Assembly: GCF_016097555.1 (NCBI RefSeq)
Contig: NC_054703.1
Location: 14,953,632-15,017,631, forward strand
DNA: 64,000 nucleotides
Source of the DNA: Gigantopelta aegis
Taxonomy: Eukaryota; Mollusca; Gastropoda; Neomphalida; Peltospiridae
Direction of reading: 5' to 3'
The translations under genes were made by a program, and so were the position numbers. This document shows, one piece after another, positions 33,741-46,088 of this stretch (positions within the stretch are counted from its first letter, which is position 1; every line of letters starts with the position of its first letter). Below the pieces are notes generated by a model that did no database searches, was not told the origin of the DNA, and saw only the letters and a list, made by a program, of their open reading frames with translations.

Positions 33741-33804
33741 CGGAAGACTGCCCAGCTCCCAAGGTGCAGATGACCGAGACCACCGTCAGCAGTAGAACAG
33801 CCAT
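33741..33804 (-). CDS. Signal-peptide first exon of the EGF-repeat gene
   Basis: ATG at 33804 on the minus strand starts MAVLLLTVVSVICTLGAGQS followed by S, a typical signal peptide: short N-region, a hydrophobic core of about 12 residues, and a small-residue cleavage zone near GAG-Q. The exon ends in phase 1 at a good donor, GTGAGC (33740-33735), matching the phase-1 EGF exons downstream. Immediately upstream it is fused without an intron to an EGF exon remnant (33811-33894), read in a different frame, which would now be 5' untranslated sequence. An alternative is that this exon is read from the EGF frame, but that frame stops within it. Confidence 0.7.
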
Positions 33805-33810
33805 GCTTTA

Positions 33811-33894
33811 GGTCTGTCCAGTTCCGAATACAGTTACATGCATCACATCCAGTATTTGCAGTTCCACCATTTTGACAGAGTAAAGCACATTTAT
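33811..33894 (-). pseudogene. EGF-like exon remnant fused to the signal-peptide exon
   Basis: It has a good acceptor (GTCTTACAG) and reads CALLCQNGGTANTGC then DACNCIRNWTDL in phase 1, but the last cysteine and the donor are replaced by the 5' end of the signal-peptide exon (junction near GACCTAAAGC). It would normally be the last module of an upstream tandem gene or unit. The fusion suggests unequal recombination between tandem copies. Confidence 0.65.
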
Positions 33895-33986
33895 CTGTAA
33901 GACAGATACCTTTGTTAGGCATGAGATATGCATCTTTTTTTAGCAGTCTTAAATTCAATATAATTAAATTTCGATACTAATTTGTT

Positions 33987-34086
<100 letters not shown>

Positions 34087-34149
34087 ATATCCTAAATAAC
34101 CCTTTAAAATAAAAAAAACATGAAGATTAGGTAAGGAATGGCGGGGGGG

Positions 34150-34460
34150 GGGGTAGCTCAGTCAATTGAATGCTCGCTTCAGGAGCTTGCGTCGCTAGAT
34201 TTAACCACCTTGGTTGATGCATTCAGCTAATTGTTTTTTTCTCGTTCCAACCAGTGCACCACAACTGGACAAAGGCCGTGGTATGTGCTTCCCTGTCTAT
34301 GAGAAAGTGCATATTAAAGATCCCTTGCTGCATTAGGAAAAATGTAGCGGGTTTCCACTGATGACTACTGAGTCAGAATTACCAAATGTTTGACGTCCAG
34401 TAGCCGATGATTAATTAATCATTGTGCTCCATTGGTGTCGTTAAACAAAACAAACTTTTT
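34150..34460 (+). mobile_element. tRNA-derived SINE (family 1)
   Basis: TAGCTCAGTCAATTGAATGC head, ATATTAAAGATCCCTTGCTGC-like body, and 3' end ATTGGTGTCGTTAAACAAAA. It is close to the copy at 752-1063, with a poly-G run just before the head. Confidence 0.8.
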
Positions 34461-36337
34461 GTAAGGAATATATTTAACAACATTATTTATTTATTTATTA
34501 TGTAGCTGGTGAAATTTTAAATCATGTACCCAAAGAACAAAGTGTCACGATCGATATTCGTTCGGTGAAAACAAATGCCGGCTTTAAAGCAGTAAGAAAT
34601 TTCAAGAGTTAGGTGGTGGCGAAACGGAAAATGAAAGCTCGTCACTTTTTTCGGTCCCGGATGTTTTCTTTGTCAATATTGTAGGTGAATACATTGGGCG
34701 ATTTATATGCAGCTGTTTCTTACTTTAGTCTGAGTAGGAACAAATGTCACAGGGAATTTCTAACGCCTTAGATAAAACTTATTTACCGTATTCAATCTGC
34801 TAATAATGTTCTTTCCCTGTCCTGCATGCACACAGTAAAATATAATGTTCCAGTACTTTTTCTGTTCGGTGGTTATGTAGATGGTTCAATAAAGTACTAG
34901 GTGGGTCATTCCACGGGAAAGGTGAACATTTCTAAATTTGTTTTCTTAAGAATAAAACAATTCGAATCAATGTTATTGTTTGCAGCACTGTATTCAATAC
35001 ATATTTCTGGACATGAAAATATGATTTACCACGCTAATAATAATTTTAATTTTGTAAGAGTGTTTATTGAAAACTAACCATTAAGAAATAATGCCCACTA
35101 TGTTATGGACAACAGCAGTAAAGAGCTCTACATCAAACATACATAACTGACATTTTAACTGACATTCCAACATAGGTGTAAGGTCCATTTTTATGAAGTA
35201 ATATAATTGTGTTGCATGATAGAGCTCTATTTTAGGTTAGCACCTAAATGTTTGCTTTTTCAAATATTTTTCTTCAAAACTATCACTTGTGATTTTAAAA
35301 TTATTTCTTCTTTGTTGGAGAAGTATGTTTTGCTTTATATCACTCAACAGTCTTTGAATGTCCTTCAAAATATATACTTATGTCCACTAACAGAAACATT
35401 TTCACATTGAAAAAACAAAAACCCCGCTTATTCGTGAAAGTAACCTAGTGGACACTTGGTAACACAGTGGACCAGGATTAAGTTCTACTAAGTTACCTAT
35501 AATAACCCATCTAACGAACTGACTGACTAAAAGTAAAATCTTTGATTATCTACTTTTAGTCACCACAACAGATTAATATAGTAACGAAAATGAGAAACAT
35601 GGTCATAAGTCTGAATACAGACTAATATAGGAAAGGAACATTTTTAACAATACCTCAGCTTATTTTAAATTTGTAACCATACAAAGAAAGCTAATGTACG
35701 ACTCTAGGCCTTTCAGCACCTTCAGCAGTGGATGGACTAGTATGGATAACTGATAAAGACAGAGACGTAACATGCTGTAACCACTTGGCTAATTATATCA
35801 GTACAGCAGTTAATGCTATTTAAATTGACTTGTCCATAGACAGGATAGTGCATACCACGACCTTTGACGTACCAGTTGCTTGGGAGAAAAACAACAAATG
35901 GTTAGCCTTTTCCAGTTATCATTTGAAAAAGAGAACAGTTAAGCAATTTCTGATGCACACACAACAAACACTATTGAACATTTTAACAACCCGTTAACAG
36001 GTAATGAACAAACACAAATCAAGTGCAATGGTCAGTCTTTTTAGTGTCCATTAAATGGGATTTAATCAATTTCTTATGCACAACCAACCAATCCAAATTT
36101 TAACAACAAATATTGGACAGTCATACAACAAAACACAATTTAAGACTAATGGGCACCTGATATCATTAAACAAATCTTAACTACTCTTGAACGTTCAACT
36201 AAAATAACATATTTTAAACAATCTAAATTTAACCAGAACCCCAAAGGCTTTTCCAATTTAAGACAGAACATAACGTTAATTCAGTGTCAAGTCATTGAAC
36301 AATTTGTAAATTTATACTATATGAAATGCATACATAC

Positions 36338-39227
36338 TTATGTCATACCCAGAACTTGCTCCCACAATGCATTGTCAACCTGGTTGTGCCGGGTACCAAT
36401 AGCAGTTGGTTGGGGAATGAGACCAATAATTTTATTGTATGTGTACCAGCATATGTATTTGAGCTTGGAGTCGAAATACCACCTGTCTTCCCCAGCTTTT
36501 AGCATGCATTCCACCTGAGCAGCGTCTCGATCACACCTTCTTATGATACCTAGGAAAGGTTGATCACTATACTTGACTATGCAGTACTCCCCAAGAATAC
36601 TGTCTGAAGCAACAATGGGACGCAACCATCCTCTTTTTACAGCAGTGTTAGATGCACAAGACTCAAGAAGACTGGGTATATCCATTTGGAACATGCGTGG
36701 CTGAAACAGGAGATCGAACAGTGGTCAGCTCAGCATTAATGTGGGTTATTGCATGTACCTCTGATGAACTGTGAGCAATAATACTGTTAGCTGAGGCTTC
36801 ATGATCATCTTCATCCTGCAGAACAGGAAATTCGCATTTGTACTACTCACCTTTTGAGCAGAAACAGCTGACATCCATAGTCAGAATAGTGTATGGTTTT
36901 TCACATATGATTTGGCGAAGCTTCAGTGTGCCAGGTACAAGATGCAAATTCGCTACGCTGCCACTGTCCTCAATATTGTCCACATAGAATAACTTTATTG
37001 ATGACTGGTGATTCAAAATGTCAAACATTACACTGGCTTCTGGAATGCTGCTCTCGTTAAGGACCCACTGACACCATCTGGTGCACCTTTCCCATGCGAT
37101 GCCTCAAAATAATTCCAGGTACCACTTGTGAATCCTGCATGAAATAGACTTTGGCTGTACAGAAAGAAACTCAGCTTCTGTCTATACTGTGTGACAGGAC
37201 CATTGGGGAACATGTGAACAGCCAACAGTTCAGGACATTCCTCGTTGATATATTTCAGAACAGGATCAAGGTATGACCAGATCGCTTGCGGATCATGATC
37301 TAGACATGGCGAAATGGTGTAAAATGAAATCAGGGGTTCATTGGCAGTGTACATGACACCAGTAATGAGGGTAGCTTGCTGTTGCCCACCACCAAAGTGT
37401 ACACGTTGAATTTCTTTGATGTTTGCATGTATAATTATGAGCAAAATCGACATGCATGAGCACTTCATCTGTGCCAAGTTTCTCTCTCAACTCTCAGTAC
37501 ATTTTATATTGTCTTTGAATGTTGTAAGCATGACGTTTTAAATTAAATACATCCACCTGAAATTGCTCAACAAGTTTCCCAATTATACCTTGAACGTGGT
37601 CTTTTGAAACTCTTGAGTAAGTCAGCTTTTCGTTTTGTTTTTTTAGTCTCTATTTTGCTAATCCACTGCCACCACAATCTTTCTTCTGTTGGATCATGTG
37701 TGTTAAGTTTGACAGCAGCACCAGAACATTCTTTGCATTTTTCATACGTGCATGTTATGTTCTCAGCATCACAGCTGACCCACTTGACAAGCTGCTCCAA
37801 GTCAGTGGTATCTAATATACTCATTTGTTTTAGGCGATGTGCTTCAAGTTTGAAGGTTTCGTGCTTCTTACACAAGCATGTGTCTCGATCTGTTACGGCA
37901 GGTATGAGCTGCACCCAAAAGGGTCTACGGACACAGAACAGGGAATATGATATTTTCCCAGTAAACGCTGACAGAAATTTTGATGTACATTCTTCATTGT
38001 ATCAGTAAGGGATCGTTTATGGTGTTTGTCACCTTTGACTGTTACTGTCTCTTTTTTTCCAGTTATTATGCGACTCACGTCATCTCTTACATAGAATCCT
38101 TGGACCATGGTCTTGAGTGTTACTGCTGCAGCAACAGGAGTCTTTGTTGATTTGTTGTTGGGATAGCTGTACCAAAACTTCACAAAGAATCCAATATCCT
38201 TTCTGGCCAGTGCTATGTACTTCTTTTTAATTTGTCCAGTGCATGCTTAAATATAGCACGCTTATCCTTTCGGTCCTATACAAATCGAAACGACCTGTTT
38301 TTATATTGTTCCCCAAATTCAAAAGACGTTTAGTTTTTAACATTGGAGTCTCCTTTTGTATACTGTTTTGATCATTAACTTTTGCCAGTTTTGTCTCTGT
38401 ATACTGTTTTGATCATTAACTTGTGTTAGTTTTGTCTTTGTATACTATTTTGATTATTAACGTTTGCCACTTTTGCCTCTGTATACTGTTTTGATCATTA
38501 ACTTTTGTTAGTTTTGTCTTTGTATATTATTTTGATTATTAACGTTTGCCACTTTTGCCTCTGTATACTGTTTTGATCATTAACTTTTGCTAGTTTTGTC
38601 TTTGTACACTGTTTTGATCATTAACTTTTGCAAGTTTTGTCTCTGTATACTGTTTTGATCATTAACTTTTGTTAGTTTTGTCTTTGTATACTATTTTGAT
38701 TATTAACGTTTGCCACTTTTGCCTCTGTATACTGTTTTGATCATTAACTTTTGCTAGTTTTGTCTTTGTACACTGTTTTGATCATTAACTTTTGCAAGTT
38801 TTACCTCTGCTCTTTGGTAACGCTTCTTGTATTTCTGAATTCTTTCTTTGCTGTTGATAATCCTTTCCTGAGTCTCTCGTTATCCCTGTAACACTTACTA
38901 CGGTCTTTCTTAACTCTTCTCCTTCCCTGCTTAGCTTGTGAGCTTAAGCCAGGTTGGGGACTTTCAGGACTCCTAGGTGGAGTTATTACTTCACGTACTG
39001 TTTTGGCATAAGCTCTGGTTTTTTGCTTTGATTCGCTCCATTTTTTCCTACTATATCGTCTCTCTCGTTCCGTCATCTGTCTCGCATATTTAATAAAACC
39101 TTCTTCTCTGTACTTCTTCCACCTATCTCGTCCCTTTTTTCAAGTAGGCCTAGTCTGCTCTTTTTCTTAGATCAGCATTCCTTTTTTCTCTGTACCGTTT
39201 CTGCTTCTCTGCCTGAGTCAGAGGCAT
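36338..39227 (-). pseudogene. Putative DDE-type transposase gene of the 6-kb element, broken
   Basis: Reading leftwards on the minus strand from a start at about 39227, the N-terminus is MPLTQAEKQKRYREKR, a basic segment, followed by an in-frame stop, a one-base shift, and ERERRYSRKKWSESKQK. After a coiled-coil-like stretch come FYVRDDVSRIITGKKETVTV (about 38100), a Cys-rich segment with CLCKKH and CTYEKCKEC (about 37900-37720), and then VHFGGGQQQATLITGVMY, HMFPNGPVTQYRQK and TWNYFEASHGKGAPDGVSGS (37400-37060). The last blocks are conserved in a transposon-borne family I have seen in many invertebrates. The usual SDGP acidic residue is NGP here. At least five frame changes and stops occur, so this copy is inactive unless some are introns. 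Confidence 0.6.
38353..38805. repeat. 41-bp minisatellite within the transposase gene, about 11 copies
   Basis: The unit is TTTTGTCTCTGTATACTGTT plus TTGATCATTAACTTTTG(C/T)(C/T)AG. Two variant types alternate (GATCATTAAC and GATTATTAACG), giving a higher-order dimer pattern. The first unit overlaps sequence coding for the coiled-coil part of the gene (AKVNDQNSVQRQN). The array therefore grew from coding DNA, and its 41-base period destroys the frame. Confidence 0.85.
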
Positions 39228-40895
39228 TTTGGCACCTGAATGTAAAATTGAACATAATATTAAGTACAGCAACAGGTATTTACCATGTAAGAGCTTGGGG
39301 AAATATACCCAAGAAAAAACACCCACCTCGATATAGCTTTACTTTGAATTCAGTAACTGAAACATGTATCATAATTTCAAAAGTAAGGAACATTTCTGGT
39401 TACGTTTTCCATATTTGAAACACATGCACTGGCCAAATTATTAATTATATTAACTATACATCTATACCTTACTTATATGCAGAAAACAAAAATATTGGTT
39501 AAACAAGTTGTTATATTGGTCGAAGCAGCCACAGTGTTATTAAGAAGCATCACGTATCAGACGCTTATTCATTTCAAAACAGTCGAAGATCCGACGCTTA
39601 TTGGATACCCGGCCGTTTTTTGTTGTTGTTTGTTTTTTGTTTTTTTAGACAGGTAGTAATAAAAAGTGACCCGTCAATTTTAACAAGTTTTTTGTGTTTT
39701 TTAAAATTATGCCAGGAAATAATCAGTTTTCGGCTGTATTACCTACTGCTTATTGGAGATCCGACGCTTATTATACTAAATACGGTAACTAGTCGACTAT
39801 TAACGTAAGTAATGAAAAGTATGTTTGTATCAGTTACTATTCACATATATGAATATGACGACACTAATGACACATTTTACACTGGCAGATAGTATATTAA
39901 CACAGTAAGTCTACTAAATTACCATGCATTCTACTAAGTTACTAAAATGTATGAAATTTGCAATATGGCCAATATTCGGTTACTGCATTTTAAACACATT
40001 ACACCATTATATGCTTTACGCCTCTAGGAAAGGCTGTGCGACATATTGATAAATCACAGTTTAGTAGTAACCCTTCCTAGAGGACATGTTTATGTATTTG
40101 TCTACTAGGTTACCAGAAGTGGTCAACTAAATAACTTTTTTAAAGGTAACTTAGCAGACTGTAACTTAGTAGACATTAAAAAATATATTGCACCTCATGA
40201 CCTGTTTATCTGCCATATTGCCACCGATCCTTTTGTTTTAAGTTTTGGTATATCTAACTTACTTTGAGACAATGACCAAACCCGTTCTGCATATGGGTGG
40301 GGTACTACATCGGTAACTTTGTAGACATTGAATAAAGGTACGATTGACTCACCTTTCACAAATCCTGAAGAATTTAACAACACTTTATCTCACGTCAAAA
40401 ACATGGTTCTTGTAACTTGTGAGGCTTGTGGGACCGTCTGGTAAGTGTTTCAAAAGATTCAATGTATAACTCTGTATAACTGTACTGGGCCAAAGTAAAA
40501 TAGTAACATAGTGGACATAATAAATAGGGACACAAAGTAAAACAGAAATAATGTTTACAATTTTCACAACTTCGTAATTTATTTGGCTGATTTCAACACT
40601 AGACACTATTCAGTATCAGATGATTTTGAATATAAACTAATTCTGCTAGTGTATTTGGTTCACACAGCAGCGTGTACGTATATATCCAGTGTTGGGGACA
40701 GTAATTTAGTGGATACATTTGACAAAATGTAGTTTTTGTTCAATCAGTTTTGCTGAAAATAATACAAATGAAATGATAATTGTTTTCACAAATAAGATAA
40801 AACTGAAATAAATCATATCTGAATAAATTGGCTGGGACAAAAACACCCATATTTTTTCACCTTTTTCCTGGAATGACCCAGGTACAAATCAATTG

Positions 40896-41076
40896 CAGGG
40901 GCGGCGCAGACGGTACGACCATGACCGTACCACTTTTCAGAGGTGCGGCATGACCGTACCACGTTTTTGGTGGAGTTTTTGTGTGTGTTATATTTGTTGT
41001 ATCTGTGACAATATCCTTCACAGGTGAATTTGAAAACTCAAGCCGTACTACTATTTTTTACACTGTGCCGCCCCTG
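40896..41076. mobile_element. Small MITE with CAGGGGCGGC ends
   Basis: The left end CAGGGGCGGCGCAG and right end CTGTGCCGCCCCTG are inverted repeats about 180 bases apart. It starts 16 bases after the 6-kb transposon's right end. CAGNGGC-type ends suggest a hAT derivative. An 8-bp target duplication is not clear. Confidence 0.6.
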
Positions 41077-41529
41077 TGTATATTTTCATATTAAATCGCG
41101 TTACACAAACACTGAATAGAACCCGGAAGTAAACAGCGAATTAAATTAAAACTTTATTAAATGCTGTTACCGTTTTCTTTTTATTGAAAACACTCAAGTA
41201 TTATCAGCCAAATATGTACACATCTAATGGTTTTGGCATAATGGATATATGATAAAAAGTTGTGAGAATGGTAGAGAGTAGCCTGTATGGTGGGAGAAAG
41301 CCCACGATTTGACTGAACATTATTTTGTTATTATTTTTTTACCACCAACTGCGGAATTTCGTAGATTTGTATTATTTACTTTAATTTTTGCCGTTCTACG
41401 CTTCAGTCTCATACATGCTCATAATTAGATCGGGAATAATTGAGTGGATATACCGATCGGTGCGTTACAAATTTAGAAACCGGAATTGTGTGTAGTGCAC
41501 GAGCGCCACCTGTCGGAAAGTCTCTGATG

Positions 41530-42370
41530 CAACCATTTTGTCCAGACACAAGTCAAAAAACATTACAGTGACAGAGATTCTACATATGAGACTATAACGA
41601 AAGAAAGAAAGAAGTGTTTTATTTAACGACGCACTCAACACATTTTATTTACGGTTATATGGCGTCAGACATATGGTTAAGGACCACACAGATTTTGAGA
41701 GGAAACCCGCTGTCGCCACCACATGGGCTACTCTTCCGATTAGCAGCAAGGGATCTTTTATTTGCGCTTCCCACAGGCAGGATAGCACAAACCATGGCCT
41801 TTGTTGAACCAGTTATGGATCACTGGTCGGTGCAAGTGGTTTGCACCTACCCATTGAGCCTTGCGGAGCACTCACTCAGGGTTTGGAGTCGGTATCTGGA
41901 TTAAAAATCCCATGCCTCGACTGGGATCCGAACCCAGTACCTACCAGCTGTAGACCGATGGCCTGCCACGACGCCACCGAGGCCGGTAGACTATAACGAT
42001 GCCACCAATATCGACTTTGTTGAGATCGCGTAAGGCAAAATACATGTGCTTTTCTGCCGTCTGCCATTTTACTTTTTTTTTTTAAATGAAATACTCTTCA
42101 AGAGGGGTGAAAGCCTCCGAAGTATGTGAAATAATTAATATGAAATCAATGTGCTCTAGTGGTGTCTTTAAATAAAACAAACTTTAAATTGTTTTAATAT
42201 GACATCACGTTTGCTTTGATATAATAACATGTTATGACGTTGTTAGATTAAGTAACTCATAGCCTATCCTTCCACCCCTCTTGGAGAGTATTCCATAAAA
42301 AGGCAAAATGGTAGCCAGCACAAAATTACATGCATTTTGCCCTATGCGATCTCAGCAGTCGATATTGTAA
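41530..42370 (+). repeat. Dispersed repeat B, copy 1, interrupted by a SINE
   Basis: Blocks TTTGTCCAGACACAA, GAGACTATAACGATG, CTTTTCTGCCGTCTGCCAT, CACCCCTCTTGGAGAGTA and AAATTACATGCATTTTGCC recur in the same order at about 43335-43760. Copy 1 is split by the SINE at 41601-41987. Confidence 0.65.
41601..41987 (-). mobile_element. tRNA-derived SINE (family 2), minus orientation
   Basis: Near-identical to 9306-9698, with the tRNA-like head on the right (box B GGGTTCGGATCCCA) and a CTTT tail on the left. It is flanked by a perfect 12-bp duplication, AGACTATAACGA (41589-41600 and 41988-41999). Confidence 0.9.
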
Positions 42371-42979
42371 TCTCACACACACACACACACACAGTATAAT
42401 ATATAAAAATGTAATAAAAATGTGTGCTTTTAATTGTATATATTTTCACTATGTGATAGTCCAACTATTAATAAATGACTATATATATATTTATTTTTTT
42501 CCTCAGTTATTTATATAAATTTATTTAATGTTTAGCATTAATGCAAAGTGACTCATATAAGATGCAAGTTAAAACATACAATTTCACTAGAAAAATGGAC
42601 CGCCAATAAAGGTGGAATGTACACAATAATAATAACAATCTTTAGAACAGACTATAGGATGATATTCAGCCATTTAAAAAACCATGGAGTCACTTTGAAC
42701 GTCAGAAGGATTAAAAGCTTGGAAATTTACTAATCTTGACATTGTCAGGTATGTAAAAAACGATCATGTTGGAGGAACATATATTTGCCGACAACAAGTG
42801 TTTGCATTTTTACGAACGTTCGATATTCGTGTCAGAATCCGTCCTGTAAAATTTCCAGTGCTGATTTATTTACTCGCCGTCGAGATTCAAACGACGCCAG
42901 TAGAAGTTTTGAATCTCAATCGAGATTATCGATATTGGTGACATCGTTATCATCTAGTATGTGGAATCTGTGTCATTGT

Positions 42980-43166
42980 CAGAGGCGGAGAGGAGGGGGG
43001 GTGGGGGGGGTGCTAAATTTTGCGACAGTTATAATTTTATTATATATTATTTTTAATTTTTTTACAATCCCCCACCAAACCTCCCCCAAAATTCCCTTGG
43101 CATTCCGCCTCAAGTCATTACCCCCCCCCCCCCCCGCCCCAAATGGATTTTCTGGATCCGCCACTG
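42980..43166. mobile_element. hAT-like MITE with G/C runs
   Basis: Ends are CAGAGGCGGAGAGG and, inverted, CAGTGGCGGATCCAG. This CAGTGGCGGATCC type of end is familiar from hAT MITEs. A G run follows the left end and a C run lies near the right end. An ATTGT sequence flanks both sides, possibly part of a duplication. Confidence 0.65.
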
Positions 43167-43257
43167 ATTGTGATGTGGGTTTTTTTTTCATGAATTCTGT
43201 CTGTACAAAATGTGGTAAATTTACGAAAAATAAAGGCAGGAGAGCAATTTATCCTAT

Positions 43258-43870
43258 TGTTCGAACCAAATTGTTAACAACTACAAAAAATTACTCTTCT
43301 ACCTTTAATTGCCGTTAGATTTCCTCCAAAGTTTGTCCAGACACAAATCGCAAAAAAATCACTACAAATATACAGATTCCACACACGAGACTGCAACAAT
43401 GTCGCCGATATTGTCTTTGCTGAGATTGCATAGGGAAAAATACATGCAGTTTTCTGCCGTCTGCCATGTTGCTTGTTTATGGAATGTGACACAATTAATA
43501 TGAAATCGATGATCTCTAGTGGTATCATTAAAATAATAATAATAATAATTAAAATTAATATGACGTCATCACGTTTGCTTTTATATCATAACATGTTATG
43601 ACGTTGTTAGATTAAATCCTATCCTTTCACCCCTCTTGAAGAATGTACCATAAAAAGTCAAAATGGCAGCTGATACTAAATTACATGCTTTTTTCCCTAT
43701 GCGCCCTCAGCTAAGTTGATATAGGTGACATGGTTATCATCTGGTATGTATAATCTGTGTCATTGTAATGGTTTTTTCAAGATTTGTGTCTGGACAAACT
43801 TTGGAGGAAATCTAACGGCAATTAAAGGTAGGAGAGTAATTTTTCGTAGTTGTTAACAAATTGGTTCGGA
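43258..43870. repeat. Inverted-repeat structure with about 95-bp arms
   Basis: The left arm (43258-43350) and the right arm (43774-43870) are near-perfect reverse complements, including CTACCTTTAATTGCCGTTAG and TTTCCTCCAAAGTTTGTCCA. The loop of about 420 bases is repeat B. It may be a MITE with long inverted ends, or two opposed copies of one repeat. Confidence 0.7.
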
Positions 43871-45590
43871 CAATAGTTGATAACAATTTGGTTCGGACTT
43901 TAAATTTTGACCGAATAGTATCATTTCCGCTTAAAACCAAGTTCTATGATATTAATTGTTATGCAACGTTTTCAAAACCATTTATAATTTTTATTTCTAT
44001 AATAAATAGACGCAATCATCGTCATTTAGTTTGGCGTTATGTAATTGTTGAATAGCCCATTTCAGTTTACTTTTGGTTACTTACCTGTAATTTGCAGTGT
44101 AAAAAGCCTCCAAATATCGCTGTTTTTGACGTCATTCTCACTTTACGTCATCAACATCAATACCTACGTCATGAACCTCAGTGCCCAACGTACGTCAAAT
44201 AGGATCACAGGTACCCTGAAGCAACAACCTCGGGGGTATTATGCTTACTCAGCTTAAATCACGACCTCCCCCCCCGCCCCCCCCCCCCCCCCAAACAACA
44301 AAATTTTCGTTTTCAAAATAGTTTCACTATCATTAAGCAGTTTTACCCTACCACATTGCAGTGGACTAGTCCGTGACACTAGCTTTTGCTACGTGTTCAT
44401 TCAAACACCGATATACACGGCCTTTATTTTTATGTAACATTGTTTCACTATTTTAAAATAGTGTTTATGCATAAGAAAGTTGGAAATGAATGGGGTATGG
44501 TGTGCATTGTCCTGGTAGGCTAAATACATACATACATACATACACGCGAAAACCTACAACTTAGCATGACGTCAGAAACCGAGTAAACGCGCCTCAAAGT
44601 TTGACGTCACATTGTAAACGCGGAAGTAAAAGTTCACATGCTGTTTGCTTTGTTTGTTTTGAAGAAGTTAAAAGATGACATCTTCTTCTTTACATGAAGA
44701 TCAGTTTGAAGTAAACATATATCTGTATGTACAATATCGTTTGGTTACCATTTTGTATTTTTTAGAAATAAAAACCTGAGAACATTGATCGAGATCGTTA
44801 GCGATACACATTTACAAACATAGGGAGAAGTCCTATATATTGATATGGTATGCAAGTATCACAAGTTTTTATAACGTACATGATTATACATAACATAAAG
44901 TTCAGCAACTTTTCTAGAAGTTATACAATATTCATAAGTTAGACCAAACATAAAATTAGGATCGTATCGGGTTGCATGGGTCTACCACTCGGTTAGGCCT
45001 ACATGTTATGTGGACTACAATCAACACCACTATTTCTGTTCCTATTTATATTTATAATCTAAATACTGAAAACTAAATCATGTTTATTATTTCCTACACA
45101 CAAAAAAAATAAAATAATAATAATAATAATCTGTAACAATACTACATTTTTAGTTATTTTAGTTAGTTATTTTACCATCGTTTGCAAACAAATTTACTGT
45201 TGTCTACACACACATTGCGATACGGTAACAGACACGTTTCATTTATATACTTTTATTATACGTCATGGTGTCATTGCATAAGCTGGTCTAGAGATTAACA
45301 ACGTGTTGTGCCATGCGGAAGTATAGTAGATCAATTCTCGAAATGTTGTTTGTGCGTGCGGGGGTGTGATAGCCTAATTATTAAATTATTATAATATCTG
45401 TTCACTTTTCTCACTTCATATCATTTGTATAGGAGTTGGTTTTCTTTCCTTACAGATGTATATAATTTTTAATTTTACAAGAGCCTGAAGTAGGCCAACT
45501 CTTTGAGGCACATTTTGGAATTCAAAATAGAAGACCAAGATGAAGAACAGTGGAAACGGAATAAACAGTATCTGTATTAGATGATGAGCG
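43871..45590. other. No gene recognised
   Basis: AT-rich with a C run at about 44265-44292 and (TACA)n at 44525-44547. No open frame here has recognisable domains. Confidence 0.5.
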
Positions 45591-45593
45591 GGA

Positions 45594-45870
45594 CGCAGTG
45601 GTAAAGCGCCCGCCTGATGCATGGTAGGTCTGGGATCGATCCTCGTCGGTGGAGTCATTGGGCTATTTCTCGTCCCATCCAGTGCATAACGACTGGTGTA
45701 TCAAAGACCGTGGTATGTGCTATCCTGTCTGTGGGATGGTGCATATAAAACACCTGGTGCTACTTCTAGAAAAATGTAGCAGGTTTCCTCTGCAAGACTA
45801 TAGGTCAGTATTACCAAATGTGTGACATCCAATAGCCGATGATTAATAAATCAATGTTCTGTAACTTTAA
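45594..45870 (+). mobile_element. tRNA-derived SINE (family 1), alternative head
   Basis: The head GCAGTGGTAAAGCGCCCGCC and box B GGGATCGATCCTCG are followed by the family-1 body (GTATGTGCTATCCTGTCTGT, GTAGCAGGTTTCCTCTGC, CCAATAGCCGATGATTAATA). The very end is cut at TCAATGTTCTG. Confidence 0.8.
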
Positions 45871-45872
45871 CT

Positions 45873-46088
45873 GTGTTGGATGAATATGATAAATACAGTC
45901 CAGTAGATGTTGACATCACCAGTGAGCAGAATGACACTGAACCAGATCCAATTATCACTTTGACAGAAATAAAACACAAGTTACAGAAAGGATGCAGTGG
46001 ATTGTCTTTTAGAAAATATTCTGAAAATCAAATTTATGACCATATTTTGAAGTTGAGGAAAATGGAAAAAGAGCAGAAGGAAAAGTAG
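45873..46088 (+). other. Short open frame after the SINE, unrecognised
   Basis: 71 codons without an in-frame stop: an acidic start (DEYDKYSPVDVDITSEQND) and a lysine-rich end (ILKLRKMEKEQKEK). Composition looks more protein-like than the neighbouring sequence, but there is no recognisable domain. The start lies at the SINE edge, so if real it is a fragment of an exon or transposon gene. Confidence 0.25.

Larger units (their letters stand above)
34903..40879. mobile_element. 6-kb DNA transposon with 24-bp inverted ends and AGGT target duplication
   Basis: The left end is GGGTCATTCCACGGGAAAGG TGAA; the right end reads, inverted, GGGTCATTCCAGGAAAAAGG TGAA (21 of 24 identical). AGGT is directly repeated outside (34899-34902 and 40880-40883). 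Both subterminal regions carry many copies of a motif close to GTAACTTAGTGGACA in both orientations (for example near 35436, 35452, 35483, 39906, 39929, 40103, 40147, 40160, 40313, 40503 and 40700), which suggests transposase-binding sites. A broken gene fills the centre on the minus strand. I cannot assign the superfamily with confidence. Confidence 0.8.

Noticed and set aside
37604..38008. 134-codon plus-strand frame
   Set aside because: Antisense of the transposase remnant, whose minus-strand blocks are recognisable.
42785..43318. 177-codon plus-strand frame
   Set aside because: It runs through a MITE with G and C runs and part of an inverted repeat; composition is not protein-like.
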